DNA from: an uncultured Mycobacteriaceae bacterium
GTDB lineage: Bacteria; Actinomycetota; Actinomycetes; Mycobacteriales; Mycobacteriaceae
DNA: 64,000 nucleotides
Direction of reading: 5' to 3'
Assembly: GCA_902826815.1 (NCBI GenBank)
Contig: CADEGF010000002.1
Coordinates: 139,888-203,887 of the forward strand
Shown here: positions 19,500-26,565 of the stretch, in pieces
Position numbering within the stretch: position 1 is the stretch's first letter
How the letters are laid out: every line of letters begins with the position of its first letter
The notes under the pieces: model-generated
The model's database searches: none
Seen by the model: only the letters and a program-made list of their open reading frames with translations
Told to the model about the DNA's origin: nothing
Made by a program: the position numbers and the translations under genes

Positions 19500-19796
19500 C
19501 TAACTTCCGTCCTCGTCGCGGTACTCGGGGTGCTTCTCGACGTAGCCGACCACCATCGGGCACTCGGGGACGATGCGCAGTCCGGCGTCGCGGGTCTGCT
19601 GCAGTGCCTCGCCGACGAGAATCGTTGCCAGCCCGCGGCCTCCGTAGTCCTTGTCCACCTCGGTGTGGGTGAAGACGCGCTTCTCGCCGCGGTCGAGGAA
19701 CTCCGCCTTGCCGACCGTCTTGCCCTCGACGGCGATCGTGAACTGGTCCGGTTCCTTGGTGACGGTGGTGGGTGCGCCGGTCTTATCTGATGTCAT
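19500..19796 (-). CDS. Small GNAT-fold N-acetyltransferase
   Basis: A 98-residue GNAT-type protein of the minimal YjdJ/GCN5-related class. VFTHTEVDKDYGGRGLATILVGEALQQTRDAGLRIVPECPMVVGYVEKHPEY shows the acetyl-CoA pyrophosphate loop (GGRGLA) and the characteristic C-terminal PxCpxvxxyixxHPEY ending of this small family. The acceptor substrate is unknown. Its ATG overlaps the stop of the pirin gene by four bases, so both are translated together. Confidence 0.85.
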   Translation of the reverse strand: MTSDKTGAPTTVTKEPDQFTIAVEGKTVGKAEFLDRGEKRVFTHTEVDKDYGGRGLATILVGEALQQTRDAGLRIVPECPMVVGYVEKHPEYRDEDGS

Positions 19797-20770
19797 GCCG
19801 TTGGTGTTCCCTTCGGGTTCGGCCGTGGCCGCAGTGTCGCATTCGGTATCGGGGGAGCGGGCAGCCGGTCCACGGAGCCTTGGTAGCCCTCGACGGCGCC
19901 GAAGCGGGCGTCGTGTTCCTGCCACAGCCTGCGATAGGTGGCGATGTCGTCGTGGCTGCGGCCGACGAAGTTCCACCACATCACGAGTTCCTCGGCGAAC
20001 GGCGGGCCGCCCAGCAGTATTGCGCGCGCCGGACCGTCACCGGTATTGCGCAGCGTCAGGATGTCGCAGCCGGTGTGCTGGTAGGCAAGATCGGCGACGT
20101 CGAGCGTGGTGCCCGCGGCGTCGAGACTGCCCGCATCGAGCAGGACGCCGTGCTCGAAGGACGGGTCGATGTCGAGGTCCACTCGGGCGCCCTGGTCGAT
20201 GTCGATCTGCGCGCCGAGCAGCGGCGTGAAGGTGTGCACCGGCGATCGGCTACCGGCCAGCGCGCCGAGGAACACCCGCAGCGTCGCGCCCGGGACCGTC
20301 ACGGGCTCGGGTGCGTAGTGGGCGAAGTCGCGGCCAGTGTCGCGATCGGAGTCCGGCAGTGCCACCCACAGTTGAACGCCGTGCAGCACCGTCGTCGCCG
20401 CGGTGGAGACCTCCGAATGGCTGATGCCCGCACCCGCCGTCATCAGGTTCAGCTCGCCGGGACGGACGAACGCGTGCGCGCCCGCGCTGTCGCGGTGCTC
20501 GACCTCGCCCTCGAAAAGCCAGCTCACCGTCTGCAACCCGGTGTGCGGGTGCGGCGGCACGTCCATGCCGATGCCGTCGCTCACGTCATGCGGGCCGTAG
20601 TGATCGGCGAAGCACCACGCGCCGATCAGCGACCGCTCCCGCTGCGGCAGGGTGCGTCGCACCCGGATGGCCCGTGGACCGCCGAGGGGGACTTCCCGCG
20701 GATGCAACACACCGGCGAATGCCGATGCCGCGCAAGCCACTTCGGCGGGTGCGGTATCGGTGTTGCTCAT
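19793..20770 (-). CDS. Pirin family protein
   Basis: A 325-residue bicupin. The pirin N-terminal signature is clear: DHYGPHDVSDGIGMDVPPHPHTGLQTVSWLFEGEVEHRDSAG, where the His-rich PPHPHTG set plus His and Glu bind the metal, followed by GELNLMTAGAGISHSEV. The C-terminal domain ends PPFAEELVMWWNFVGRSHDDIATYRRLW. Members act as quercetin dioxygenases or redox-sensing cofactors, and the actual role here is unknown. It starts at ATG 20770, directly at the stop of the upstream secreted-protein gene. Confidence 0.9.
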   Translation of the reverse strand: MSNTDTAPAEVACAASAFAGVLHPREVPLGGPRAIRVRRTLPQRERSLIGAWCFADHYGPHDVSDGIGMDVPPHPHTGLQTVSWLFEGEVEHRDSAGAHAFVRPGELNLMTAGAGISHSEVSTAATTVLHGVQLWVALPDSDRDTGRDFAHYAPEPVTVPGATLRVFLGALAGSRSPVHTFTPLLGAQIDIDQGARVDLDIDPSFEHGVLLDAGSLDAAGTTLDVADLAYQHTGCDILTLRNTGDGPARAILLGGPPFAEELVMWWNFVGRSHDDIATYRRLWQEHDARFGAVEGYQGSVDRLPAPPIPNATLRPRPNPKGTPTA

Positions 20771-21228
20771 CAGCTGACCTGATACGTGTCCGAAGACAGC
20801 CGGAAGAAGTGTCCGGTGCCGCTGTCGGTGCAGGTGATGCCGTTCTCTTCGCTGCCACACGTGATGGCGCCGAAGGAGCGGGTCTGGCCGTAGGCCAGGA
20901 TCTCCATGTCGGGGCTGTCGATAAGGCTCGCCCCCTGGAAGCAGCTCACATTCGCCGCCGCGCCTGGCGCGAGGTTGAAACGCTGGCCGCCGAAGGCGAA
21001 GTCGCAGATCTGGCCGTTGGAGCTGGCAGGTGTCGGCCACGCATGATCGCGGATCTCGCAGCTCGCGACGCCACCGATGTTGGGCGCGATGTCGCAAGCG
21101 ATGTTTCCGGTCGGCGACTTGAACGTGATGTCGCCCGGCGCGTCCGACCCGGCGTGCGCGGCCGCCGCAAACGAGAGACTGAGCGCGGCCGCGGCAATCA
21201 TCGGCGTAGCGAGGTTGGCGATCTTCAT
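20770..21228 (-). CDS. Secreted cysteine-containing hypothetical protein
   Basis: A 152-residue protein with a signal peptide (MKIANLATPMIAAAALSLSF then AAAAHAG, cleavage likely near residue 26) and no lipobox. The mature part has six cysteines (for example NIACDIAPNIGGVASCEI, ICDFAFGG, VSCFQG, ITCGSEENGITCTD) that could form three disulfides. It resembles mycobacterial DUF6636-type exported proteins, but I am not certain of the family. The start has AAAGGGAGG upstream. Function unknown. Confidence 0.75.
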   Translation of the reverse strand: MKIANLATPMIAAAALSLSFAAAAHAGSDAPGDITFKSPTGNIACDIAPNIGGVASCEIRDHAWPTPASSNGQICDFAFGGQRFNLAPGAAANVSCFQGASLIDSPDMEILAYGQTRSFGAITCGSEENGITCTDSGTGHFFRLSSDTYQVS

Positions 21229-21244
21229 GTGGACCTCCCTTTAC

Positions 21245-21658
21245 CTATCCTGTCATCGCCGACCGGATCACCTCCAGGTCGTGGTCGTCGATCCGAAACA
21301 CCCCGAAGCGGAACTTGTATCCCCACCGCTTCTTGTCCTCGATGAAGCCGAGCCGGTCGATCAGCGGTCTGATCGGCGTCTCCGTACAGGACAGAAAGTC
21401 GACATTGCGCCGCCACGAGTGGACATCATCGGGCAACTCCACCTGATAGGGCTCATCGTCGGCCACCTGCCCGATCGCCGTGAACGCCTGCAACGGGCCG
21501 CCGTCCGGGTAAACGGCCTTCGGCGAATAGAAGACGATCCAGTCGCCTCGGGCCATCTTGCGCAGCATGTGCGGCTTACCGTGGTTCGCCTGTGTGAATC
21601 GGCCGCGGACACCACGTTCGACGTGGTCGCGGCTGACGGTGTTGATCCAGTTCGTCAT
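21245..21658 (-). CDS. EVE domain protein
   Basis: A 137-residue single EVE (PUA-like) domain. Diagnostic elements are MTNWINTVSRDHV at the start, LRKMARGDWIVFYSPK, PLQAFTAIGQV and the C-terminal RWGYKFRFGVFRI. EVE domains belong to the same superfamily as YTH and PUA domains and are thought to recognise modified bases in DNA or RNA. The role in mycobacteria is unknown. It is divergent from the vapBC pair. Confidence 0.87.
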   Translation of the reverse strand: MTNWINTVSRDHVERGVRGRFTQANHGKPHMLRKMARGDWIVFYSPKAVYPDGGPLQAFTAIGQVADDEPYQVELPDDVHSWRRNVDFLSCTETPIRPLIDRLGFIEDKKRWGYKFRFGVFRIDDHDLEVIRSAMTG

Positions 21659-21723
21659 ATCTGCACGCTAAGTCGCCCGTCCGACACCTGCCCCGTCCGC
21701 AGAAGAACCTGTGGATAAGTATG

Positions 21724-21742
21724 CTGATAGCAGTGATATCAG
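21724..21742. promoter_or_regulatory. Inverted repeat, candidate VapBC operator
   Basis: CTGATA-GCAGTGA-TATCAG is a perfect 6-base inverted repeat ending 12 bases before the vapB start and overlapping the AGGAGG ribosome binding site. VapB antitoxins usually repress their own operon through such sites. Specificity is inferred from position only. Confidence 0.45.
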
Positions 21743-21754
21743 GAGGTGAGACGA

Positions 21755-21982
21755 GTGAGCGACGTGCTGATTCGGGGACTGTCCGAGGATGCGGTGGCAC
21801 GCATCGACGCCGACGCGACCGCACGCGGGCTCTCCCGCCAGGAGTACCTGCGCCAGCGGTTCGAGCGTGAAGGGACGGTGAGCCCGGCCCGGCGCACGCT
21901 GACGCTCGACGACCTGCGCCGCGCTGAGGCCGCCGCCGCCGACCTCGACGATCCAGGCGTAATGGACTCAGCGTGGCGGTGA
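21755..21982 (+). CDS. vapB: VapB-type ribbon-helix-helix antitoxin
   Basis: A 75-residue antitoxin. VSDVLIRGLSEDAVARIDADATARGLSRQEYLRQRFERE is a ribbon-helix-helix DNA-binding domain, and the C-terminal tail (LTLDDLRRAEAAAADLDDPGVMDSAW) is the acidic part that covers a VapC toxin. The GTG at 21755 lies eight bases after AGGAGG; a GTG at 21746 would abut that site. The stop overlaps the vapC start (GTGA). Because the toxin is frameshifted, this antitoxin may be an orphan in this strain. Confidence 0.85.
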   Translation: MSDVLIRGLSEDAVARIDADATARGLSRQEYLRQRFEREGTVSPARRTLTLDDLRRAEAAAADLDDPGVMDSAWR

Positions 21983-22384
21983 CCAACTGGATCATCGACA
22001 AATCCGCCTACACGCGTATCTCGGCGTCGCGCGACGCCGCGACCTGGATCGAACGCATCGAACGCGGCCTCGTACGCATCAGCTACCGTGACCCGGCTAG
22101 AAATCGGCTACTCGTTTCGCACCGGCCAACAGGCACGCCACGAAACAGCGTCCCCTCCCCTGACCCTGATGCCGGTCGAACATTTGACACCGGCCACTGA
22201 GGATCGCGCCGTGGCGGTGCAGATGCTGCTGGCCGATCGCGGCCAGCACCGCGCCCCCGCCATTCCCGATCTCCTCGTCGCCGCCACCGCCGAGGTTGCG
22301 GGACTGACCGTGCTGGCTCTGGATAGGGACTTTGATCTCATCGCGCAGATCACCGGGCAGCCCGTCGAAAGCCTGCGCGTGTGA
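21979..22384 (+). pseudogene. vapC: VapC PIN-domain toxin, broken by a one-base frameshift
   Basis: The first 35 codons (from [23 protein letters not shown] to RGLVRIS) read in one frame and the rest ([15 protein letters not shown] to QPVESLRV) in another. An extra T at about 22084 in AGCTACCGTGACC explains the shift: without it the frame reads [12 protein letters not shown]. The PIN acids are all present across the two parts: Asp in WIIDKSAY, Glu in RLEIGYS, Asp in [12 protein letters not shown] and Asp in LALDRDFD. An intact protein of about 134 residues would be a ribonuclease. As read, translation ends after 73 codons with only the first catalytic acid, so the toxin should be inactive unless the base is a sequencing error. 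Confidence 0.88.
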
Positions 22385-22412
22385 GGCACAGCGAGCCCGC
22401 GCCATCCAGACC

Positions 22413-22664
22413 ATGCTCGACACCGGCGTCTCGCCCACCAAGGCTGCGAGTCTCCCCGTCGAGCGGCTCGTTCGCCATCTCTGCACACAGACAGGTGTGC
22501 CGATGCCGGATCTAGCCGCACTCGCCACCACCGAGGTGTCCGATAACGTGCGGCAACTCGTCGCGGCGGCCAACAAGATGGGCGCCATCAAGGCCTACCG
22601 CACCGAGGCCAACGTCGACCTGGCCACGGCCAATAAGGTCATCGACTCGCTCTACGGCGGCTAG
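22413..22664 (+). CDS. Small protein with ribosomal L7/L12 C-terminal-like motif
   Basis: An 83-residue protein, ATG 22413 (MLDTGVSPTKAASLPVERL). The end reads LVAAANKMGAIKAYRTEANVDLATANKVIDSLYGG, which resembles the L7/L12 C-terminal element in which an AIKxYRExTGxGLxxAKxxVD pattern binds translation factors. Such small L7/L12-like proteins occur in actinobacteria with unknown function. The start is uncertain. It lies 29 bases after vapC and overlaps the end of the convergent DUF5313 gene by four bases. Confidence 0.6.
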   Translation: MLDTGVSPTKAASLPVERLVRHLCTQTGVPMPDLAALATTEVSDNVRQLVAAANKMGAIKAYRTEANVDLATANKVIDSLYGG

Positions 22665-23071
22665 AACGGGCTGCTGTTCGACTGCCGGCGGGCATCGTCT
22701 GGACGCGGCCCGTATTTCGCGATGTAGGCGTCGTGGTAGCGGGCGTTCTTCTCGCGGGCGATGTCGTCCAAGAGCTTCGGGTCGAAACCGTGCTGCGCGA
22801 GCCGGTGGCGGCGCCACACCTTGTTGAGCGCAAGCGCCATCAACAGCGCCCAGATGTAGATCGGCGCGGTCATCTCCAGATGAACGTAGAAGGACGCGGG
22901 CAGCAGCCAGAACGGCGCGAGGATCAGCAGCGGCGGGATGGCGTAGCGGATCATGTGCCGGCGGACGGCGCCGGGACCGGTGAGGTCGTTGCGCACCCAG
23001 TCGCGGAGCTCAGCGGGAAGCCTGCGGCCGAACACGTAGCCGATGTACTGAATTGCGTTGGGACGCTTCAT
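22661..23071 (-). CDS. DUF5313 family membrane protein
   Basis: A 136-residue protein starting MKRPNAIQYIGYVFGRRLPAELRDWVRNDLTGPGAVRRHM, which is the standard opening of DUF5313. Two hydrophobic helices follow (IPPLLILAPFWLLPA and IYIWALLMALALNKVW), then a charged C-terminal helix (LLDDIAREKNARYHDAYIAKYG). Function unknown. Its ATG overlaps the stop of the MarR gene, so it is co-translated with that regulator. Confidence 0.85.
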   Translation of the reverse strand: MKRPNAIQYIGYVFGRRLPAELRDWVRNDLTGPGAVRRHMIRYAIPPLLILAPFWLLPASFYVHLEMTAPIYIWALLMALALNKVWRRHRLAQHGFDPKLLDDIAREKNARYHDAYIAKYGPRPDDARRQSNSSPF

Positions 23072-23562
23072 GATCGTTCTCCCTCGATGGCGCCCGCAGC
23101 GAGCGCGGCTCCGTTGATGCGGGTGAGCACCGCGTGGAGGTGCTCGAGTTCGTCCAGCCCGACGCCCAGTCGCTCGACCACGGCAGGTGGAATCTTGAGG
23201 GCGCGTCGCCTCAGCGCAATGCCGCCCCTGGTGAGCTCGACGTTCATCGCACGCTCGTCTGCGGCAGACCGTGTCCTGGTGATCAGGCCGAGCGTTTCGA
23301 GCCGTTTGAGCATCGGCGACAGGGTGGCCGAATCGAGCTGCAGTGACGAAGCGATCTCCTTGACCGACAGCGGGCGACCATTCTTGCCGGACCGGTGATG
23401 GTCCCAGAGCGCCAGCATCACCAGATACTGCGGATGGGTCAGCCCGAGCGGCTCCAGAAGCGGCCGGTAAATGGCGAGCACGGCTCGATTGGTGACGGCC
23501 AGCGCGAAGCACACCTGACGTTCGAGCGATAGCGGGTCGACGCGCTCGTCAAGGACGGTCAT
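23068..23562 (-). CDS. MarR-family regulator, OhrR-like
   Basis: A 164-residue winged-helix dimeric repressor. The N-terminal helix has LERQVCFALAVTNRAVLAIYRPLL, with a Cys where OhrR peroxide sensors carry their reactive cysteine. The DNA-binding part is LSVKEIASSLQLDSATLSPMLKRLETLGLITRTRSAADERAMNVELT. OhrR controls organic hydroperoxide resistance, but no ohr gene is nearby, so redox sensing is inference. It is divergent from the carboxylase gene, with an inverted repeat between them that may be its operator. Confidence 0.85.
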   Translation of the reverse strand: MTVLDERVDPLSLERQVCFALAVTNRAVLAIYRPLLEPLGLTHPQYLVMLALWDHHRSGKNGRPLSVKEIASSLQLDSATLSPMLKRLETLGLITRTRSAADERAMNVELTRGGIALRRRALKIPPAVVERLGVGLDELEHLHAVLTRINGAALAAGAIEGERS

Positions 23563-23580
23563 ACCAGGATCGTACGCTAA

Positions 23581-23598
23581 TAGTTAGGGCATTAACTA
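23581..23598. promoter_or_regulatory. Candidate MarR operator
   Basis: TAGTTA-GGGCAT-TAACTA is a perfect 6-base inverted repeat in the 78-base gap between the divergent MarR gene (start 23562) and the carboxylase gene (start 23641). MarR proteins typically bind AT-rich palindromes of this size. Confidence 0.6.
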
Positions 23599-23640
23599 AA
23601 GGGTGATAGGCCTCACCACCTCGTTGTTAGGCTCAGCGCC

Positions 23641-25233
23641 ATGCGAGACGATCTCACGGCCCAAGAGGTGCACGGCCCGATCCGTGACGACCACGCCGAG
23701 CTGCTGCGCCGTCGAGCGCTGACCGAGGACGCCGCACGGCCCGACGCGGTCGAACGCCGGCGTAAGTCGAACGGGCGCACCGCGCGCGAGAACATCGACG
23801 ATCTCGTCGACCCCGGATCGTTCGTCGAATACGGCCGCTTCGCGATCGCCGCCCAGCGGTTCCGCCGCGACCTCGACGATCTGATCGCCCGCACCCCTGC
23901 CGACGGTCTGGTGGCAGGCACTGCGCGGATCAACGGCGAGCATTTCGGCGTCCAGCGCAGCGCCGCGGCCGTGCTGTCCTACGACTACACCGTCCTGGCA
24001 GGCACTCAGGGCTATCTCGGGCACCGCAAGAAGGACCGGCTGTTCGAGCTGATCGAGCGGATGCGATTACCGACCGTATTCTTCGCCGAAGGTGGCGGCG
24101 GCAGGCCCGGCGACACCGATTTCCCCACGGTGTCGTCGCTGGAGACGCGCGCGTTCAAGCTGTGGGCGCAGCTGTCGGGTCTGGTTCCGCGAATCGCGGT
24201 GGTGAAAGGCCGCTGCTTCGCGGGCAACGCCGTCATCGCGGGCACCTCCGACCTGATCGTGGCCACCAAGGATGCGTCGATCGGGATGGGCGGCCCGGCG
24301 ATGATCACAGGCGGCGGCCTTGGCGACGTCCATCCCGACGAGGTCGGACCCATCTCGGTGCAGGAGCCCAACGGCGTCGTCGACGTCGTCGTCGCCGACG
24401 AGGCGGAGGCGGTCAGCGTCACCAAGCGGTTGCTGGGGTACTTCCAGGGGTCGCTTTCCGCCGGTGCCGCGCAGGACCAAACCGCCTTGCGCGCTATCGT
24501 TCCCGAACGGGACCGGCGCGCCTACGACGTCGCCCCGGTCATCGAGACGCTGGCCGACGAGGGGTCGGTGACATTCCTGCGGCCGCGGTTCGCCCGCGAG
24601 ATGGTTACTGCGTTGGCACGCATCGAGGGCCGGGCGGTCGGCGTAATCGCCAACGACACCCGATACATGGCCGGCGCGATCACCGCTGCCGCGGCCGACA
24701 AGGCCGCCCGCTTCCTGCAGCTGTGCGACTGCTTCGGCATCCCGGTGCTGTCGCTGATCGACTGCCCCGGCTACATGGTCGGTCCTGCCGCCGAGGGCGA
24801 GGCGCTGGTGCGCCGTGCGTCGCGGATGCTGGTCGCGGGTGCCGCGCTGCGCGTGCCTCTGGTGGCGGTGGTGCTCCGGCGGGGTTACGGCCTTGGCGCA
24901 CAGGCGATGACGGGCGGAAGCCTGCACGAGCCGGTGCTCACCGTGGCATGGCCGGGCGCGCATCTCGGCCCGATGGGGCTCGAGGGTGCCGTCCGGCTCG
25001 GGCTGCGCAAGGAGCTGGAGGCGATCGCCGACGACGATGAGCGAGAGGAACGGGTCAGGCAGGCGACGGCCGCCGCGCAGGAGAACGCCAAGGCGCTCAA
25101 CGCCGCTGCGATGTTCGAGATCGACGATGTCATCGATCCCGCTGACACCCGCCGGATCGTCGCCGAGACGTTGACGGCTGCGACCGCGCACACGGAGGTG
25201 TTACCGCCGCGGCGCTTCGTCGACACCTGGTGA
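23641..25233 (+). CDS. Acyl-CoA carboxylase carboxyltransferase (beta) subunit, AccD-type
   Basis: A 530-residue enzyme transferring carboxyl from biotin to an acyl-CoA (acetyl-, propionyl- or longer). The N-terminal half contains RRKSNGRTARENIDDLVDPGSFVEYG, VQRSAAAVLSYDYTVLAGTQGYLGHRKKDRLFEL and AEGGGGRPGDTD; the C-terminal half contains ARFLQLCDCFGIPVLSLIDCPGYMVGP and RRGYGLGAQAMTGGS, which form the two oxyanion sites. No biotin domain is present, so it needs an AccA-type alpha subunit, which is not in this window. The substrate cannot be fixed from sequence. Its last 33 bases overlap the convergent MFS gene. Confidence 0.88.
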   Translation: MRDDLTAQEVHGPIRDDHAELLRRRALTEDAARPDAVERRRKSNGRTARENIDDLVDPGSFVEYGRFAIAAQRFRRDLDDLIARTPADGLVAGTARINGEHFGVQRSAAAVLSYDYTVLAGTQGYLGHRKKDRLFELIERMRLPTVFFAEGGGGRPGDTDFPTVSSLETRAFKLWAQLSGLVPRIAVVKGRCFAGNAVIAGTSDLIVATKDASIGMGGPAMITGGGLGDVHPDEVGPISVQEPNGVVDVVVADEAEAVSVTKRLLGYFQGSLSAGAAQDQTALRAIVPERDRRAYDVAPVIETLADEGSVTFLRPRFAREMVTALARIEGRAVGVIANDTRYMAGAITAAAADKAARFLQLCDCFGIPVLSLIDCPGYMVGPAAEGEALVRRASRMLVAGAALRVPLVAVVLRRGYGLGAQAMTGGSLHEPVLTVAWPGAHLGPMGLEGAVRLGLRKELEAIADDDEREERVRQATAAAQENAKALNAAAMFEIDDVIDPADTRRIVAETLTAATAHTEVLPPRRFVDTW

Positions 25234-26445
25234 CGCGGGGAATGCCTCAGTCGCCGGAGTCGGCTGGCGGCCGAGCAGTAGGAACAGCGCACCGCCGACG
25301 AGCGCGGCGCCGCCGGCGAAGACGAGAAATCCGTTGAAACTGGGGCCTTCTCGCAACGTGCGGCTGAGGATGGCCGCACCCAGCGCGGACGAAACCCCGA
25401 TGGCGGCCATCAGCACGCTGAGGACGGTGCTGTAGATCTCCAGGCCGAATCGCCGTGACACCAGGTAGGCGATGACGTCACCTTCGGCGCCCCATGCGGT
25501 GCCGAGGCAGAAGACCGCCACCACCAGCACTGCGAAGCTGTCCCATGACGATGCGATCAGAAAGCAGCCGATGCCGGGCATCCCCATCGCGACCGCGGCG
25601 ACGACGTGCGGGGGAAGGCGGTCGAGCGCGACGCCGCAGACGAATCGACCCGCGATCACGGCCACCGCGAAGATCGAAATGAGCAGGGCCACCACGTCTT
25701 CGACACCCAGTGAGTCGCCGAGCACGACGCCGAGTTGGGCGGTCGTCACCGTGTGGTAGAGGTTGCACAGAAGCACACCGGACAGCAGGATCCAGAACAC
25801 CGGACTCTTGCCGATCACCCGGTAGTCGTTGCGGGCCTTGCGCTCTCCGCGTTCGCGTTTGACGGCCCGATCCTCTGCGGGTATCAACACGAGCGCGACG
25901 GCGCCGATGACGGCGATGACGGCGGCGATCGCGAGGCACCCGAGCCGCCAGCCGTAGTTCCGGTTGATCGCGTCCAGCGCGGGCGATCCGATCGCGCCGA
26001 GCAGCGGCGGCCCGGAGATCGCGATCGCCAATGCGAGCCCGCGGGCCTTCTCGAATCGCGTTGCGACGATGCGGCTGTAGATGGCGGGAGTCGTCGTCAC
26101 GCCGAGCGCGATGATGGCGCCGTTGATCGCGAAGTACTGCCAGATCGGGCCGGACATCATCGAATACGCGACCCAGCACGCGGGTAGGCCAACGGCGCCG
26201 ATGACCGCGACCCGGCACACCCCGACGAGGTCGGCAAGACGCCCGTAGAACGGTAGGAAGACGAATGTGAGCAGGGCGATGACACCCGTGAGCACGAACT
26301 CCGACCGGTCCCAGCCGAACGCCTCCAGGAACTGCGGCGCCATCGCGGCGTTCGTGTAGGCGCTCAGGCTCAGGCCCGCGCTCAGACCTGCGGTGGCGGC
26401 CGCCAACGGCTGCCAATTGGCCCGCAGCTCGCCGAGATAGCTCAT
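25201..26445 (-). CDS. MFS transporter
   Basis: A 414-residue major facilitator with about 12 helices, starting MSYLGELRANWQPLAAATAGLSAGLSLSAYTNAAMAPQF. The loop 2-3 motif is YGRLADLVGVCRV. It resembles the monocarboxylate/oxalate-type MFS group (one short N-terminal helix, helix 4 with FAINGAIIALGVTTTPAIYSRIVATRFEKARGLALA). Substrate unknown. The 3' end overlaps the convergent carboxylase gene; a possible functional link is that it imports an acid used by the carboxylase, which is only a guess. Confidence 0.82.
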   Translation of the reverse strand: MSYLGELRANWQPLAAATAGLSAGLSLSAYTNAAMAPQFLEAFGWDRSEFVLTGVIALLTFVFLPFYGRLADLVGVCRVAVIGAVGLPACWVAYSMMSGPIWQYFAINGAIIALGVTTTPAIYSRIVATRFEKARGLALAIAISGPPLLGAIGSPALDAINRNYGWRLGCLAIAAVIAVIGAVALVLIPAEDRAVKRERGERKARNDYRVIGKSPVFWILLSGVLLCNLYHTVTTAQLGVVLGDSLGVEDVVALLISIFAVAVIAGRFVCGVALDRLPPHVVAAVAMGMPGIGCFLIASSWDSFAVLVVAVFCLGTAWGAEGDVIAYLVSRRFGLEIYSTVLSVLMAAIGVSSALGAAILSRTLREGPSFNGFLVFAGGAALVGGALFLLLGRQPTPATEAFPASPGVDEAPRR

Positions 26446-26499
26446 CGGACTGTCAGGCTACGGGGCGAAGGCAAGTGGGGCTGGGAGCCGACTATTCCA

Positions 26500-26563
26500 C
26501 CGCGAGCGTGCGCGTTGCGCCGGGTTTCCGCGGTGTGTCGAGAACAGACACGCACGCTCGCGG
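26500..26563. terminator. Large inverted repeat downstream of eccA
   Basis: CCGCGAGCGTGCGCGT (26500-26515) and ACACGCACGCTCGCGG (26548-26563) pair at 15 of 16 positions around a 32-base loop, starting three bases after the eccA stop. It could terminate the long ESX mRNA, which has no other terminator in view. Similar GC-rich palindromes are dispersed in mycobacterial genomes, so it may be a REP-like element. Confidence 0.6.
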
Positions 26564-26565
26564 GG

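Noticed and set aside
21245-22664. EVE gene plus vapBC and L7/L12-like gene as a phage-defence island
   Set aside because: No restriction, CRISPR, helicase or other defence gene is adjacent, and vapBC pairs are common in mycobacteria. Position alone is not enough.
23634-23660. Possible extra DosR box near the carboxylase gene
   Set aside because: No GGGAC/GTCCC symmetry was found. The only symmetric element in the gap is the AT-rich repeat assigned to the MarR protein.
25201-25233. 33-base convergent overlap of carboxylase and MFS gene ends as a sign of misannotation
   Set aside because: Both reading frames remain family-like to the end, and short convergent overlaps are common in compact genomes.
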